From the NCBI RefSeq assembly GCF_000276665.1, contig NW_004955446.1:9794523-9858522 (forward strand): a DNA stretch of 64,000 bases, read 5' to 3'. Source of the stretch: Chinchilla lanigera (Eukaryota; Chordata; Mammalia; Rodentia; Chinchillidae). Positions 12,326-22,638 of this stretch are shown here, in pieces. The position numbers and the translations under genes were made by a program. Under the pieces are notes generated by a model, which saw only the letters and a program-made list of their open reading frames with translations, was not told the DNA's origin and searched no databases. Numbering within the stretch: position 1 is the first letter of the stretch; each line of letters begins with the position of its first letter.

Positions 12326-14289
12326 TTTTTAAAAATTTATTTTAAAAATAAAAGAAGGAAAAAATATTAACAAACAGACATCCATTTACAAAATAGCACA
12401 AGAACAATATAAGCAATACAGTTACACACAAAGTGGTAAGAAATTAACAATCGTTGTATTACGTACTGATATCTTCAAAGTAGTTTCTCAGGAAAAAAGA
12501 GATATACAAGATTGATCAAATAATTAATCATTAACTGCTCCTTTCAGTAAAGCCATAGAAGTCAGTAGTACAACTATGTTAGCTATCCTGTATACACATA
12601 TATACATAATTTCCCCTTCTTTCTTTTCTCTTTTCCCTCACCCCAGTTGCTCTTTACTTTTGAGCATTTTCCTTTTGTTTCACAATGTCTGTCATACCTC
12701 CTAATTTTTATTCACTTTTTCAGGTTCTTGCACCAGTGAAACAATATGTTGCTTACACATGGAGGTCTAGTTTATTTCACTTATGAGTATGGCCTCTAGT
12801 TGTGACCATTTACCAGTAAAATCTTCGAGTTTATCTTTCTTAATAGCTGAGTAATATTCCATTATATAAAAGGACCACAATTTTTTTATCCATTCCTCAG
12901 TGGATGGACATTTGGGTTGCTTCCACAACTTAGCAATTACCAATTGCACTGCTATAAACATTGGTGCACATATATTGTTGTGATATGATGCTTTCAAATC
13001 TTCTGGGAGAATACCCAGAAGGGGAATAGCTGGGTTGAAAGGGACCTCTAGACCTAGTTTGCTGAGGACTCTTTAAACTGATTTCCACAGTGGCTTCACC
13101 AGTCTGCATTCCCACCAGCAGTGGAGAAGAGTTCCTATTTCTCCACAGCTTCGCCAGCATTTGTTATTGGTTGGTTTCTTAATGATAGGCATTCTTACTT
13201 GGGTGAGATGAAATCTCAGTGTTGTTTGAACTTGCATTTCTCCAGTGACTAATGATGTTGAACACTTTCTCATGTATTTATTTCCCATCTGAATTTCATG
13301 ATCTGAGAAGTATGTATTCATCTCAGCTGCCCATTTTTGGATTGGGTCTTTGACTTGAGAGGACTGATGTTTCTTAATTCTTTATATGTTCTAGACAGAA
13401 GACCTTTGTCAGAGGGACAGTCAGCTAAAATTTTTTCCCAATTTGTGGGTTTTCTTTTTACTCTGCTGGTGATTTCTTTAGATGTGTAGAAACTTCTCAG
13501 TAGGATGAGATCCCAGTCATTGATTCTTTGAAGAATTTCCCATGTGGTTTGGTTTTTGTTCATGAACTTTCTGCCTACCCCTATGTCTTCAAGATTTTTA
13601 CCCACTTTCTCTTCCAATAGATTTAAAGTTTCTGTTTTAATACTGAAATCTGTGGTCCATTTTGACTTGAGTTTGGTGCATGGTGATAGGCTTGGGTCTA
13701 TTTTCAGTCTTTAGCAGGTGGAAAGCCAGTTTTTCCACCACCATTTATTAAAGAGACTATCTTTCTTCCAGTGAGCTTGTTTGGCCCCTTTGTCAAAGAG
13801 TAGGTGGCTGAGTGTGTTTGTGGTTGTGTCTGTTTCTTCCAGTCTGTTCCATTGATCCTCTGATCTGTTTTCTAGCCAGTACCAGGTTGATTTTATTACA
13901 GTAGCTTTGTAGTGTAATTTCAGGTCAGGGTTTGTGATTCCACCTGACTTGTCCTTGTTGCCCAAGATTGCTTTTGCTATTCTGGGTCTCTTCTGGTTCC
14001 AGATGAATTTAAGGAATGTTTTCTCAAGATCTGTGAGGTATGCTAATGTTAGTTTAATGGAAATTGCATTGAATATGTGCAAAAATTTTGGTAGTATGGC
14101 CATTTTCACAATGTTGGTTCTTCCTATCCATGATCAAGGAATGTATTTCCATTTATTGAGGTCTTCTTCGATCTCTTTTTTCAGAGTACTGCAGTTTTCA
14201 TTGAATAGATCTTTTACTTCTTTTGTTAGATTGATTCCTAAATATTTCAATTTCTTGAATGCTATTGTGAAAAGTATTGTTTCCTTAAC
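12326..14289 (-). mobile_element. 5'-truncated L1 with 11-bp target duplication
   Basis: A single minus-strand LINE-1 insertion of about 1.96 kb. AGAGAAATATA is repeated exactly at 12315-12325 and 14290-14300, marking both edges. From the 5' side (high coordinates) it holds the C-terminal third of ORF2, the stop near 12767, and a purine-rich 3' UTR (pyrimidine-rich on the plus strand at 12610-12680). The last section, 12340-12560, is shared with the L1 end at 19005-19470. Endonuclease and reverse-transcriptase catalytic parts are missing, so the copy cannot move itself. Confidence 0.93.
12767..14289 (-). pseudogene. L1 ORF2 C-terminal remnant
   Basis: The C-terminal part of the L1 ORF2 protein is broken into several frames. 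At 13711-14109 there is a 132-codon piece with [23 protein letters not shown] and [13 protein letters not shown]. At 13318-13617 there is NWEKILADCPSDKGL, at 13073-13321 TLLHCWWECRLVKPLW, and at 12767-12997 MEYYSAIKKDKLEDF near the C terminus. An in-frame stop lies at 14134-14136, and frameshifts separate the pieces. This is the region downstream of the reverse transcriptase, including the Cys-rich HCWWEC segment. It is a retrotransposon relic, not a host gene. Confidence 0.93.
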
Positions 14290-14300
14290 AGAGAAATATA

Positions 14301-15061
14301 CTTAACTGACTTTATCTGGTATTTTAGTGTTTGTCATCAGCCATTATGTAGCCTTTTTCTGTATAGTCATAGAGTTGATTATAGAGCAAATTTTTTACTC
14401 ACTGGAGTAACTCTAGGCAGTTTATTTCAAGTTTGCTTTTCATCAAATACACTTACTAATTCTCCAGGATGATTTAGAAAGTTCAATGAGAAAGCATATC
14501 GCTAATGCTCCTCAATCCATACCACTGTCTGACACAAATATAATGCTAGCCACAGATGTGAGCCTCATATGTAATTTTAAAATTTTCTGTAGCCTCATTT
14601 TAAAGGTATGAAAGTAGTATACTATTAGAAATAATTTTAATCATGTTCTCTTTAATCCATGGAAACTAAAGTATTATCAATTTAATGTTTAATTTATAAA
14701 GCAATCATAGATAATTTGCATTTTTATTCTATGCACTGAAATCTGGTGTACATTTTATAGTATATGTCAATTTAGACTGATTGTCACATGTGGATAATGG
14801 CTAAAACATAAACAGTATAGTATAGTCTCAGAAAATTGCAAACATCCAAAAAATGTTAGATATTGTATGTTTTCTTCCTCTTCTCTCTCCCATGATACAT
14901 TTTTATTCTAGTCAGCATTTGTAAGTTAGTCTTAAATTATATTTATTTTGTATTTTTTCCTACTTAAAGAATAGTCATTGAAAAACTCCTTTGTTTTCTA
15001 TGGACATTTTTTCAATATCTATTGGAAAGCCACCATTTTTCTATGTGGTATATTTTCCAGT
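14301..15061. other. Unassigned sequence
   Basis: AT-rich DNA downstream of the L1 target duplication; nothing recognised. Confidence 0.4.
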
Positions 15062-15135
15062 TTTGTATTTCCCACAATCCTGGATAAAGTATCTTCCCCA
15101 TAATAGGCACTCAACATGTATCTGGAGCCTGAATT
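15062..15135 (+). mobile_element. Possible L2 3' end
   Basis: CCCACAATCCTGG...CATAATAGGCACTCAACATGTATCTGG follows the pattern of an L2 LINE 3' end (…cacatagtaggtgctcaataaatgttt…). Short and diverged, so only tentative. Confidence 0.35.
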
Positions 15136-15879
15136 GCTTAATTTTGTGCACACTCACATTTATGAGTTTTGTCAATGAAAGTTATGATTTATACAAACTT
15201 TTTCATTCATAGGCAGAGAATAATGATGGTGCTTTGAGTTTTTGAGAAATTAGTGTGTCATAGCTGTTTCTTTGTAATTATGCAATCACAGAGTGATTGT
15301 TCCACTGATAGATCCTTCCAAAACCTGTATTGCCACTTTGTGTAAGTTTATCATCATTGTGTTGAAAATAAGCAACCAAAAGTGAATATTTTTATTTAGT
15401 ATATGCAGTGATTAAAAACCTAAAAAACTTCATATGAAATAAAATTTTTAAAACTTCATGAATATTGTTTCAAGTGTTGTAATTAATGGTCTGCAGCACT
15501 TTTAATCATCTGCTCTATGGAATATTAACATACGACCAGCTCTGTGGGAAAAAGTAAAACAGGTCTGTGGTGAAATGGGTATACAAAGTACCTCAGGGTT
15601 GGACATTAATAATGCACATTAGGTATTCAAAATTCTCATACATTTAGTAATATAAAGTCTATTTAATTTTGTTACTTGATTGAGAATTTTTCAGTATATT
15701 TAATTTCTACTAATGAACGCACAGAGAATTTGGAAAATTCTTACTCAGAATAACCACTTTTACAGGGATAAGAGTTCAATGTTTTAAGCTTGGCTTTCCC
15801 TTACCCCAGCTGACTCTTAGTCTACTCTTCTACTTTCTGTAGTGCAGAGTGAGATGGTATAGCTACATTACTATGACAC
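15136..15879. other. Unassigned sequence
   Basis: Nothing recognised; AT-rich, no sustained reading frame. Confidence 0.4.
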
Positions 15880-16325
15880 AAAATTAGAGCACTAATAGAT
15901 GTGAAAACATGTTCACAGAGACAAAATAGCTAAGCCACCAGGAAAATAGAGCAATCCAAATTGTGTATATACCAAATAAGCCACCTTGAACATATATAAA
16001 ACAAAAATGACAGAGCTAAGTGGAAAAGTAGGCAAACCCACAAATATAACTAGAGATTTTAAAGCACTTTTGGATTCACTGACAGAGAAATCAGTGAACA
16101 CACAGAAGATTTGGACAACATAATGATAAACATACATTAACTGAATTATGTAGAATATTACCCTCAACAGCTGTAGAATGTGAACTGTATTCAAGAGTAC
16201 TGGAGCATTTAACAAAATTGCATATGTGCTGGGTCCTAGATAAAGTCTCAATAAGTTTCAAAAAATTGAATTAATAGAGAGTATGTTATAAAATATAATA
16301 ATGCTAGAAATAAATAACCATAAAA
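15880..16325 (+). mobile_element. Ancient L1 ORF2 fragment (endonuclease region)
   Basis: Plus-strand L1 ORF2 from the endonuclease C-terminal region. It contains GGAAAAGTAGGCAAACCCAC, the CCCTCAACAGCTGTAGAATGTGAA block, GGGTCCTAGATAAAGTCTCAA and the GAAATAAATAACCATAA end. These are cognates of the segment in which L1 ORF2 encodes the DHxx-containing endonuclease end. Many stops; non-functional. A 112-codon minus-strand frame here is antisense. Confidence 0.6.
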
Positions 16326-17412
16326 TGATAACTATGTGGATATCTTTGGGGAAATCTGTACTGGTGCTCAGAAGGAGACATGAAAGAGAACCTCTGTAAT
16401 AGTAGGAATATTCTTTCTCTGAATCTTGGTGATTGTAAATTACATAGCTCTGATAATATTGTGAGAATATTTTTGTTATTCATTTAAGATGTACACTTTC
16501 CTTTATGCATTTCTTAAGTGAAAATTTATTCAACAAAAGAAAAAATGGGAAGCATGATGGGTAATGAGTGGTTAAGGGTGTTATACTTTCCCAAACTATT
16601 TTTCTTTTATTATAATGTGAAAACTACATTATGGAAGAACTGATTGTTCTAATGTAGATGGTGAACTTACGACATGTGTGGTATTTGTTTTTCTTTGAAG
16701 ACAAAAGATGTAATGTTGATGAGTTGCTTTTTTGTAAACTAAAACATCAGTTGATGGAGACCTCTACGAAGCAGCTCTGAGCAGGATTTGGATTAACCAA
16801 CTGGCTTTTCATGTTTACTTATGAATCATTGATCACTACTGAGGCCAGTAATGGTGGGTGAAGCCATGACACTTCAAAGCACAGGGCAAGGTCACAGTTA
16901 AGGACACCAGGTTCCAACCTCTATTAACTAGATAAAGACTATAACTGCAAGCATCTCACTCCTGAGGTAAAGGCCTTCCTGGAGATAACATAACTCTCCT
17001 AAATTGACATAATGTATTACTTGGAGAAGTTCTTAAAGGGATTCTCAAGTCCTGCATTTTCTTCAGCTTTCCCCTTCTTTGTTTGATAACATAATAAATA
17101 TGGTTGGCCTAGAGAAGTTCTTTGTCTTAGCACCAGAGAATCTCTAATTCTGTTAGAGGGTTTTGAATCTCCCAGAGCCCCAAAATCAAACCACTTGACT
17201 CTTTTATTTAAGTCTTTGCTGTCCACTCATTTGGGCGATTGCACATATGATCAACATGCAATAACTAGGTGATATTATTAACCCAATAGTCAGTATTCAG
17301 GTTTAATTGCAGTGCTGGCACTTCATGATATATAAGTGGATTTGGGGTTGCATTTTTGGCAATCCATCTCTAAAAGGTTCAGTGTGGAACGAGTGTAAGT
17401 TTATCATTTAGA
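16326..17412. other. Unassigned sequence
   Basis: No gene or recognised repeat in about 1.1 kb. 16750-16990 is less AT-rich and non-repetitive. Confidence 0.4.
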
Positions 17413-17627
17413 CCACAGTTTCTTAGCCAGGTAATTGTTGACATTCAGTATAGGATAATTCATTGTTAGAGGTTGTTGGCTGCATTTTGAGAGGTGTAGC
17501 AATATCCTTGGTTTCTACTCTTTAGACATCAGTATCATTTCCCTTAGATGTGACAACCAAAAATATCTTCAGACATTGCTAGACATTTGGAGGAGACAAC
17601 ACTGCCAGCAGTTGAGAACCATTTGTT
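17413..17627 (-). mobile_element. MER20-like hAT-Charlie DNA transposon fossil
   Basis: Matches, in reverse, the non-autonomous MER20 element as I know it. A CAGTTTCTTAGCCAGG end is followed by ATTGTTGACATTCAG and TAGCAATATCCTTGGTTTCTAC. Next come TGTGACAACCAAAAATATCTTCAGACATTG, and at the far end CAGTTGAGAACCATTTG, the partner terminal repeat. About full length. It is inert; transposition ceased early in mammalian evolution. The hAT assignment is firm, the exact family name less so. Confidence 0.7.
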
Positions 17628-17689
17628 TCTGGGACACAGAATTCCATTTCTATAGGAAGTGGGAAATAGAGCTTTCTCAGATAGGAAGG

Positions 17690-17828
17690 GGATCAAATGG
17701 AGCAAGTAGGGGGAGAGGAGAGAGAAAGGAAAGGAACCAAGGAGTTAAGCTGTGTTATGTACATGTACCAGCTCCACATAAGAGTTGTAAACATATACTA
17801 CAAATATGTACCAATAAAAAAAATAATT
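17690..17828 (+). mobile_element. L1 3' end, severely 5'-truncated
   Basis: A purine-rich G-tract (GTAGGGGGAGAGGAGAGAG) is followed by TGTTATGTACATGTACC and a CCAATAAAAAAAATAA tail. The order matches the 3' UTR of the L1 at 12326-14289 read on its own strand (GAGGGAAAAGAGAAAAGAAAG then TTATGTATATATGTGTATAC). It is a dead-on-arrival L1 insertion of about 140 bp. No clear target duplication found. Confidence 0.5.
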
Positions 17829-18441
17829 TCCCAACTGTCCAACTTTGGGCAGACATTTCTTTATCTGTATGAATAATAGCATGCACTGTCACAGCGCTTC
17901 ATTTCTGCTCTCCCCTTTGTAGGCTAATCTTGGAAGTCAAATCCACTTTTCATGGTATTTTTACACTAAAATGAAAGCATGAATTTCTAGGAACTTGACA
18001 AGTGAAATATTTGGAAAATATGCTTGTAAACTTGTGACCAAGTTGTGACTCAAAGGGGAATTACCTAATACATACTTATATCATTTTCATCCACAGGTGA
18101 ATGTAAAACCATATTCAAGGAATTATCATTTGGTATTCACCCAGGTAACCTAAGCTTTGGTTTAACATAAAATAATGTTGGGACCAGAGATTTTCTTATA
18201 CTGCTTTTGCTCTTCTTTTGCATATTTTGTTTAATATCTAATATGAACCAATATATATTCACAAGCACATATATAGATACATAGCAGTGTTAGTGGTATT
18301 CCTAATGTGTGTTTATGTGTGTAGAAATTAAATAACTAACTGTAAAAATTCTGACTATTAATAGTGATTTGATAAGTTTTTGTGTAGTTTTTTGACTTGA
18401 CAATTTTTAAATTATTTTTATTTTAAATATTCCAAGTCTCA
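17829..18441. other. Unassigned sequence
   Basis: Nothing recognised; AT-rich. Confidence 0.4.
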
Positions 18442-18453
18442 CAAATCTTTTTT

Positions 18454-18537
18454 TCTTTTTTCTGGTATTGGGAATTGAAGTCACGATGCTGCACTTGCCA
18501 AGCAGGTGCTGTGCCGCTAAGCTAAATTCCCAGCCCC
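18454..18537 (-). mobile_element. ID SINE
   Basis: Reverse-oriented ID element (TGGTATTGGGAATTGAAGTC, GCACTTGCCAAGCAGGTGC, GCTAAATTCCCAGCCCC) between CAAATCTTTTTTT at 18442-18454 and a second copy from 18537. The duplication is hard to trim because it blends with the tail. Confidence 0.9.
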
Positions 18538-18549
18538 AAATCTTTTTTT

Positions 18550-19004
18550 ATTTATATCTTTTTATAAAATTTTACATTTCTTGATTTTTACTTTAATCTA
18601 CTGCATCATTATGGCTATGGGACAGTTTATTTACCACTCTTTTCTTAAGAATGTAGAATTTTGGTATTAGAAACAGATGATAGTAGAAGAAGTAGCATTA
18701 ATAACTTCAAATCCTTGGAAAATGCCAAGAATCCCAATACTTTAAGAATGAGCTCTATATTTTATGTGAATGTTCTCCAGTGTTCTCAGAGAGTCCTTGA
18801 AGGCAAGGAAGTGACCTGGCTTTAAAAGTATACTTAGAATTTGTGTTATGTTAGGCAAATAGCTAATATCTCTGAAATTCAATTTGTCATCAATTGAACC
18901 AGGAAATTACATAACTTTGGGGGGATTAGGCCATTGCATGGAAAATAGAACTGTACCTGCTATATATAGATGTGGAAGAAGTCTAACTTTTTTCCTTTAC
19001 TTCT
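18550..19004. other. Unassigned sequence
   Basis: No feature recognised. Confidence 0.4.
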
Positions 19005-19470
19005 TTGTTTTTATTTTAAAGAGTAAAAGAAGGATAGCATAATAATAGGGGGGGCTTACCAAATTACAGACAAAGTGGTAGGAAATTATCAATGGTTATT
19101 GTTTTACATATTTTTATCTACAAGATAGTTTCTCAGGAAAACAGACAAATAATAGTGAGTTATAGAAAAAAGAGAAAATTATCAATAGTTGTTGTACTAT
19201 ACTTTGGTATCTTCAAAGTGGCTTCTAAAGAAAATCAATAGAGCTATACATGAGTGACCTATTGAGTAATCGTTAACTATTCTCAATGGTTGTTGTAGGA
19301 AACACATAATAATAAACATACATCCATTTATGAAATAGGATAGGAGCAATACAAACATTACAGAGTTATGGATAGATTAGTAGGAAAATATCAATGGCTG
19401 CTGTAATACATGGTGGTATCTTCAAAGTGGTTTCTCAGGAAGACAGAGATATGCAAGAAGGATATAACAA
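19005..19470 (-). mobile_element. L1 3' end with three repeated units
   Basis: Homologous to the L1 3' end at 12326-12560: both share the edge TTTATTTTAAA..TAAAAGAAGGA. A unit of about 80 bp appears once in that L1 (12424-12505) but three times here: roughly 19064-19150, 19165-19240 and 19373-19453. It runs from AAAGTGGTARGAAATTAtCAATGG through TATCTTCAAAGTGG to TTTCTCAGGAA. The 5' truncation abuts a retroviral relic. No reading frame is retained. Confidence 0.65.
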
Positions 19471-19489
19471 GTAGTTACAGCCTAAGGGT

Positions 19490-20070
19490 TGTCAAAAATA
19501 GCATATTACCTCCTCACCAGTGACTCCTGTCACTGAGATGTGACGGTTGGAAGGAAGGCCAGGATTGAAAAGAAGGACCAAGAGACTTACACCTGTGTCT
19601 AGCAACAAGCTGTTTTCTTGTTCCTCCATAGTTATGATTACTCCTCCATGGAGAAGATGGTCTGGCCAGAGGGAGAAGGCAGAGTATGCCCTGGGCTCCC
19701 TCATTCTTGTTGGACTAACTGGTCAGATGGGTCTGAGCTCTGGGGCCTCCGCTTCAGAGGGCAGACCAATCTCTAGTGGTCACCTTTGCATTCAGGGAAT
19801 GGCCCATGGGGCCTCTTAGGGCAGTTCCTCTTGAGGTATCCTGGCTTTTAATAGTGGTAACAGATGAATGCAGTCAGTGAGTTCTTCTTGGGGCCCTGGG
19901 AATCAGACTTGGGGTCTGTTTCTCTTAGTGCTGCAGCAAAAGCAGCTGCTTTTTCTCGGTCTCTTTGTTTTCTCTCCTTGGCCTCTTCCTCATTCCTTTA
20001 CTTCTTATGGTCCTCTTGGATAAATTTTATAGCCCTAGAATGTGTTTACATAGTCTGGCTCTAATTTTCT
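19490..20070 (-). pseudogene. Gammaretrovirus-like gag (nucleocapsid) - protease relic
   Basis: A minus-strand endogenous retrovirus fragment. Reading 5' to 3' (high to low coordinates), 19880-20030 encodes a highly charged Lys/Glu/Arg-rich stretch like the end of a gammaretroviral capsid. Next, 19821-19862 is a degenerate CX2CX4HX4C zinc knuckle: first and last Cys are kept, second Cys and His are both Tyr, and a stop lies inside. In another frame, 19492-19704 carries a protease-like segment with the active-site Asp-Thr-Gly at 19591-19599, followed by Val where Ala is usual. Frames are shifted relative to each other; no LTRs or downstream pol or env were found. Non-functional. Confidence 0.72.
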
Positions 20071-20129
20071 CTTTTAATAGTCATTCCTAAGGCTCCCTTC
20101 ATTTTATTAGCTTGCTGTGTGATTTGCTC

Positions 20130-20440
20130 TTAGTTTGGTTACTACAACAAAATGCCATACACTGCTTATTAACAACAAAATTTGATTTCTCAGAGTTCTG
20201 GCAGTTGGGTGCCAACATAATTAAGCTCTGGTGGGAGCTCTTTTTTGGGTTGCACATTGCTTTATTCTCTGGGTATTCTCACAGGATAGAAAGAGCAATG
20301 GCCTCTTACAATGGTACTAATTCCATTAATGTAGCTTCCATCCTCATGGCCTAAATGTTTTCCAAAAGCTCCACCTCCAAAAACCATCACATTATGACTG
20401 AGGACCCAGCACATGAATTGGGGAGGGTACACATTCAGTA
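20130..20440 (-). mobile_element. MLT/MaLR-like LTR relic
   Basis: The plus strand shows GGTTACTACAACAAAATGCC, TTTCTCAGAGTTCTGGCAG, GGTACTAATTCCATTAATG, CCTCATGGCCTAAATG and CACCTCCAAAAACCATCACATTATG in order. This is the reverse of a common mammalian MaLR-type LTR ending in a TTCTGTTGTTTATAAGCCACC-like 3' part. Diverged, with no clean ends. Exact subfamily not claimed. Confidence 0.6.
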
Positions 20441-20827
20441 AATTGCACTTTTAACTCTTAAAAATGATTAACTTAGATGAAAAGAGGCAACTATTTTTTC
20501 TTCCAAACTAAATATATAGATATCCATTTCCACTGAGAAACTTTTACTGTGAAATTCACATTACTTCTCTCATTCTTTCTTATGGTCAACATGCTTATTC
20601 TGAGAAGTTGTATGATCCCTGTCTGAGTAATATTTTTGCCAGGTAAAAAAGGGTTCTCTTCTCTATCTATTTTTGCTTCTACATGAAAGCAGAGTGGGAA
20701 AAATTCAAGCCTCAGACCATAAATTTCTGAAATACCATGAGGCCCCGTAGGACCACCCTGCCACTTTAAATAACAGTTCATGTCTCTCCTAAAGGAGAAG
20801 AGAGTTACATCTTTAGACTTGTTGTTC
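20441..20827. other. Unassigned sequence with a 128-codon chance frame
   Basis: No recognised element. A minus-strand frame of 128 codons (20491-20877) is open, but its 5' part lies inside the solo LTR that follows. It shows no domain I know and has no partner exon, so I do not call it a gene. Confidence 0.4.
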
Positions 20828-20832
20828 CAAGA

Positions 20833-21196
20833 TGCTATAATTTGGAAGTGCCCATGTGTTAAAGGTTTAGTCACCAACCTGTGGTGCTTTTGGGAGGTGG
20901 TGGCCCTTTTGAGGAGGGGAACTTAGGAAATTAATTCCTTAGAAGGTGATTAGGTCACTGGTGGCATTGTCCTTGAAGAAATATTGGGAACTCAGTGCCT
21001 TCCTGTTTCTTCTTTTGCTTCCAGGTTGCCTTGAGATGAGCAGATGTTTTCTGCGATACCATGATGTACTGAGCTACTAAAAGAACCAAGCAACCACACA
21101 GCCAGATATTTTTGAAACCATGAACCAAAATAAACCTTTCCCTCTTAGAAGTTATCTCAGGTATTTAATCACAGTGATAGAAAGGTAATTAACACA
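20833..21196 (+). mobile_element. Solo MaLR (ORR1/MT-like) LTR
   Basis: A complete solitary LTR: it begins TG (20833), ends CA (21196) and is flanked by the exact 5-bp duplication CAAGA (20828-20832 and 21197-21201), the duplication length typical of ERVL-class integrases. Diagnostic blocks are GTTAAAGGTTTAGTCACCAAC, TGGTGCTTTTGGGAGGTGG, GATTAGGTCACTGG, CCATGATGTACTG and GAACCAAAATAAACCTTTCC. The polyadenylation signal AATAAA is within the last block. It arose by recombination between two LTRs of a non-autonomous provirus. Confidence 0.9.
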
Positions 21197-21201
21197 CAAG
21201 A

Positions 21202-21861
21202 TATATTTCACATGAATTATCATTTTCTTTGGCAACACAAGTTGTTGGACATAAAAGAAGACATTAATTGTGCAAGAAATCAAATCAAAGGTATTCCAGG
21301 TGATTCAATAAACAGTGTATGACAAGTAAGTCTTAGGTAATGTATTTTAAAGCTAATTTTCATGGTTTGAAGAAAAGAATAAAAAAATGAAGCACCCCTT
21401 GTGTAACTGCAGTTTGCTTGCAGCTTAATGTTGTGGTGGGTGGTACAACAATGGCTCCACCAGTCCTCTGCCTCCAAGACTGGGCACGCTGATGTTCTTA
21501 GGCCAAAGTTCACCTTTGAACACATTCACAAGAAACAGAGCCTTAAGGAGGATGTGTACTGACTTAAGAAATCCATGGAAATAATTTTTTTTAAATTAAA
21601 AATATATCTTGCTGAAACATTCAAAGTTAGTTATTTTCAAATTAACAAGGTGAAAAAGATGATGACTATGCTTCATTATGTAAAGACAGTTTTGAAAAAA
21701 AGAGAAGAGCTAAAAATATGAGCTCTAGGGGTTGAAACTCATTTCTCAGAGGGGTATGACTCAATTGCTTAATTGTCAAAGAAAAAAAAGAATTTAAGTT
21801 AATGTGCTTAAATCTGACAAGAATGTTCAAAATCTATTTTGGAGTAACCTTTAAATTGAGC
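21202..21861. other. Unassigned sequence
   Basis: No coding, RNA or repeat feature recognised. A short minus-strand frame of 81 codons (21280-21525) has no domain. Confidence 0.4.
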
Positions 21862-21961
21862 ACATTTCAGAAACAATCTCATTAAACATACTCAAGGAAA
21901 TATGGAATGAGACATTTAAAAAATAATCTCATTAAACATACTCAAAGAAAGATGGGATGAG
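21862..21961. repeat. 50-bp tandem duplication
   Basis: Two adjacent units, 21862-21911 and 21912-21961, share ACATTT, AATCTCATTAAACATACTCAA and GG..ATGAGAC in register at exactly 50 bp. They differ at only a handful of positions. A local duplication, not part of a recognised element. Confidence 0.92.
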
Positions 21962-22198
21962 ACCCTTTTCTTTGAGTATAAAAAAGTATTTTGCTGACTA
22001 AAGCAGTGTAGCATTTTGTGAAATAGTGCAAAACTACCTTGTGTTACAGTTAAATGTATCTTCATTGTTTTGATAGACATCTTTGTTTGAACTGCAGATG
22101 GGAAACGCCTTAGGGAAGACCTAAGGAACAAAGACAGACACTGTTTTGAGAACAAAAACCAGCAGGAAAAATGTAGCCCTGTGTGTTTTGTTGTGGTT

Positions 22199-22226
22199 TA
22201 TGATGATGATGATGATGATGATGATT
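22199..22226. repeat. (GAT)n microsatellite
   Basis: About eight consecutive ATG/GAT triplets. Confidence 0.95.
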
Positions 22227-22289
22227 TTATAGCTTTTCTTCAACTTTATTTGCAAGTCTTCTTGATCTCCCCATACCTCTCTTAGGTAG

Positions 22290-22400
22290 GTAGTAGGTAT
22301 CACAATTAACAGCTGAGAAAACTGAGAGATGTAAGTGAAGAAATTTACTTTTTGGTAGACAGAAGGTCAAGATTTGAACATAGTTAGACCTTTCTTACTC
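22290..22400 (+). mobile_element. MIR SINE fragment
   Basis: CAGCTGAGAAAACTGAGAGATGTAAGTGAAG followed by GTCAAGATTTGAAC matches the central/3' half of MIR (the gaaactgaggc...aagatttgaacc signature). Ancient and short. Confidence 0.6.
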
Positions 22401-22638
22401 TGACATGTATCCCCTTTCCACTCTTATCATGCTTCCCCCATATTCTATATAGTTGCATATCCTTTAAATCATCCCTATCATTTACAACTTCTTTAAATAA
22501 ACATTTTCTACCATTGCCTCAGAAGTTTCTAGGTGTGGACTAAGATAGTGTAACTTCTTCAGGAAGATGACCACAGTTGACCATGTTTGAAGGAAACTTA
22601 GTTTACTAATCTCAAGATGACGACAGAAAGGCAGTTAG

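Noticed and set aside
15913..16251. 112-codon minus-strand hydrophobic frame that looks like a membrane protein
   Set aside because: It is antisense to an L1 ORF2 fragment; A-rich sense DNA yields Phe/Leu/Tyr-rich antisense frames.
20491..20877. 128-codon open frame on the minus strand
   Set aside because: Its start lies inside the solo MaLR LTR, no family or motif is recognisable, and the length is within chance for 64 kb in six frames.
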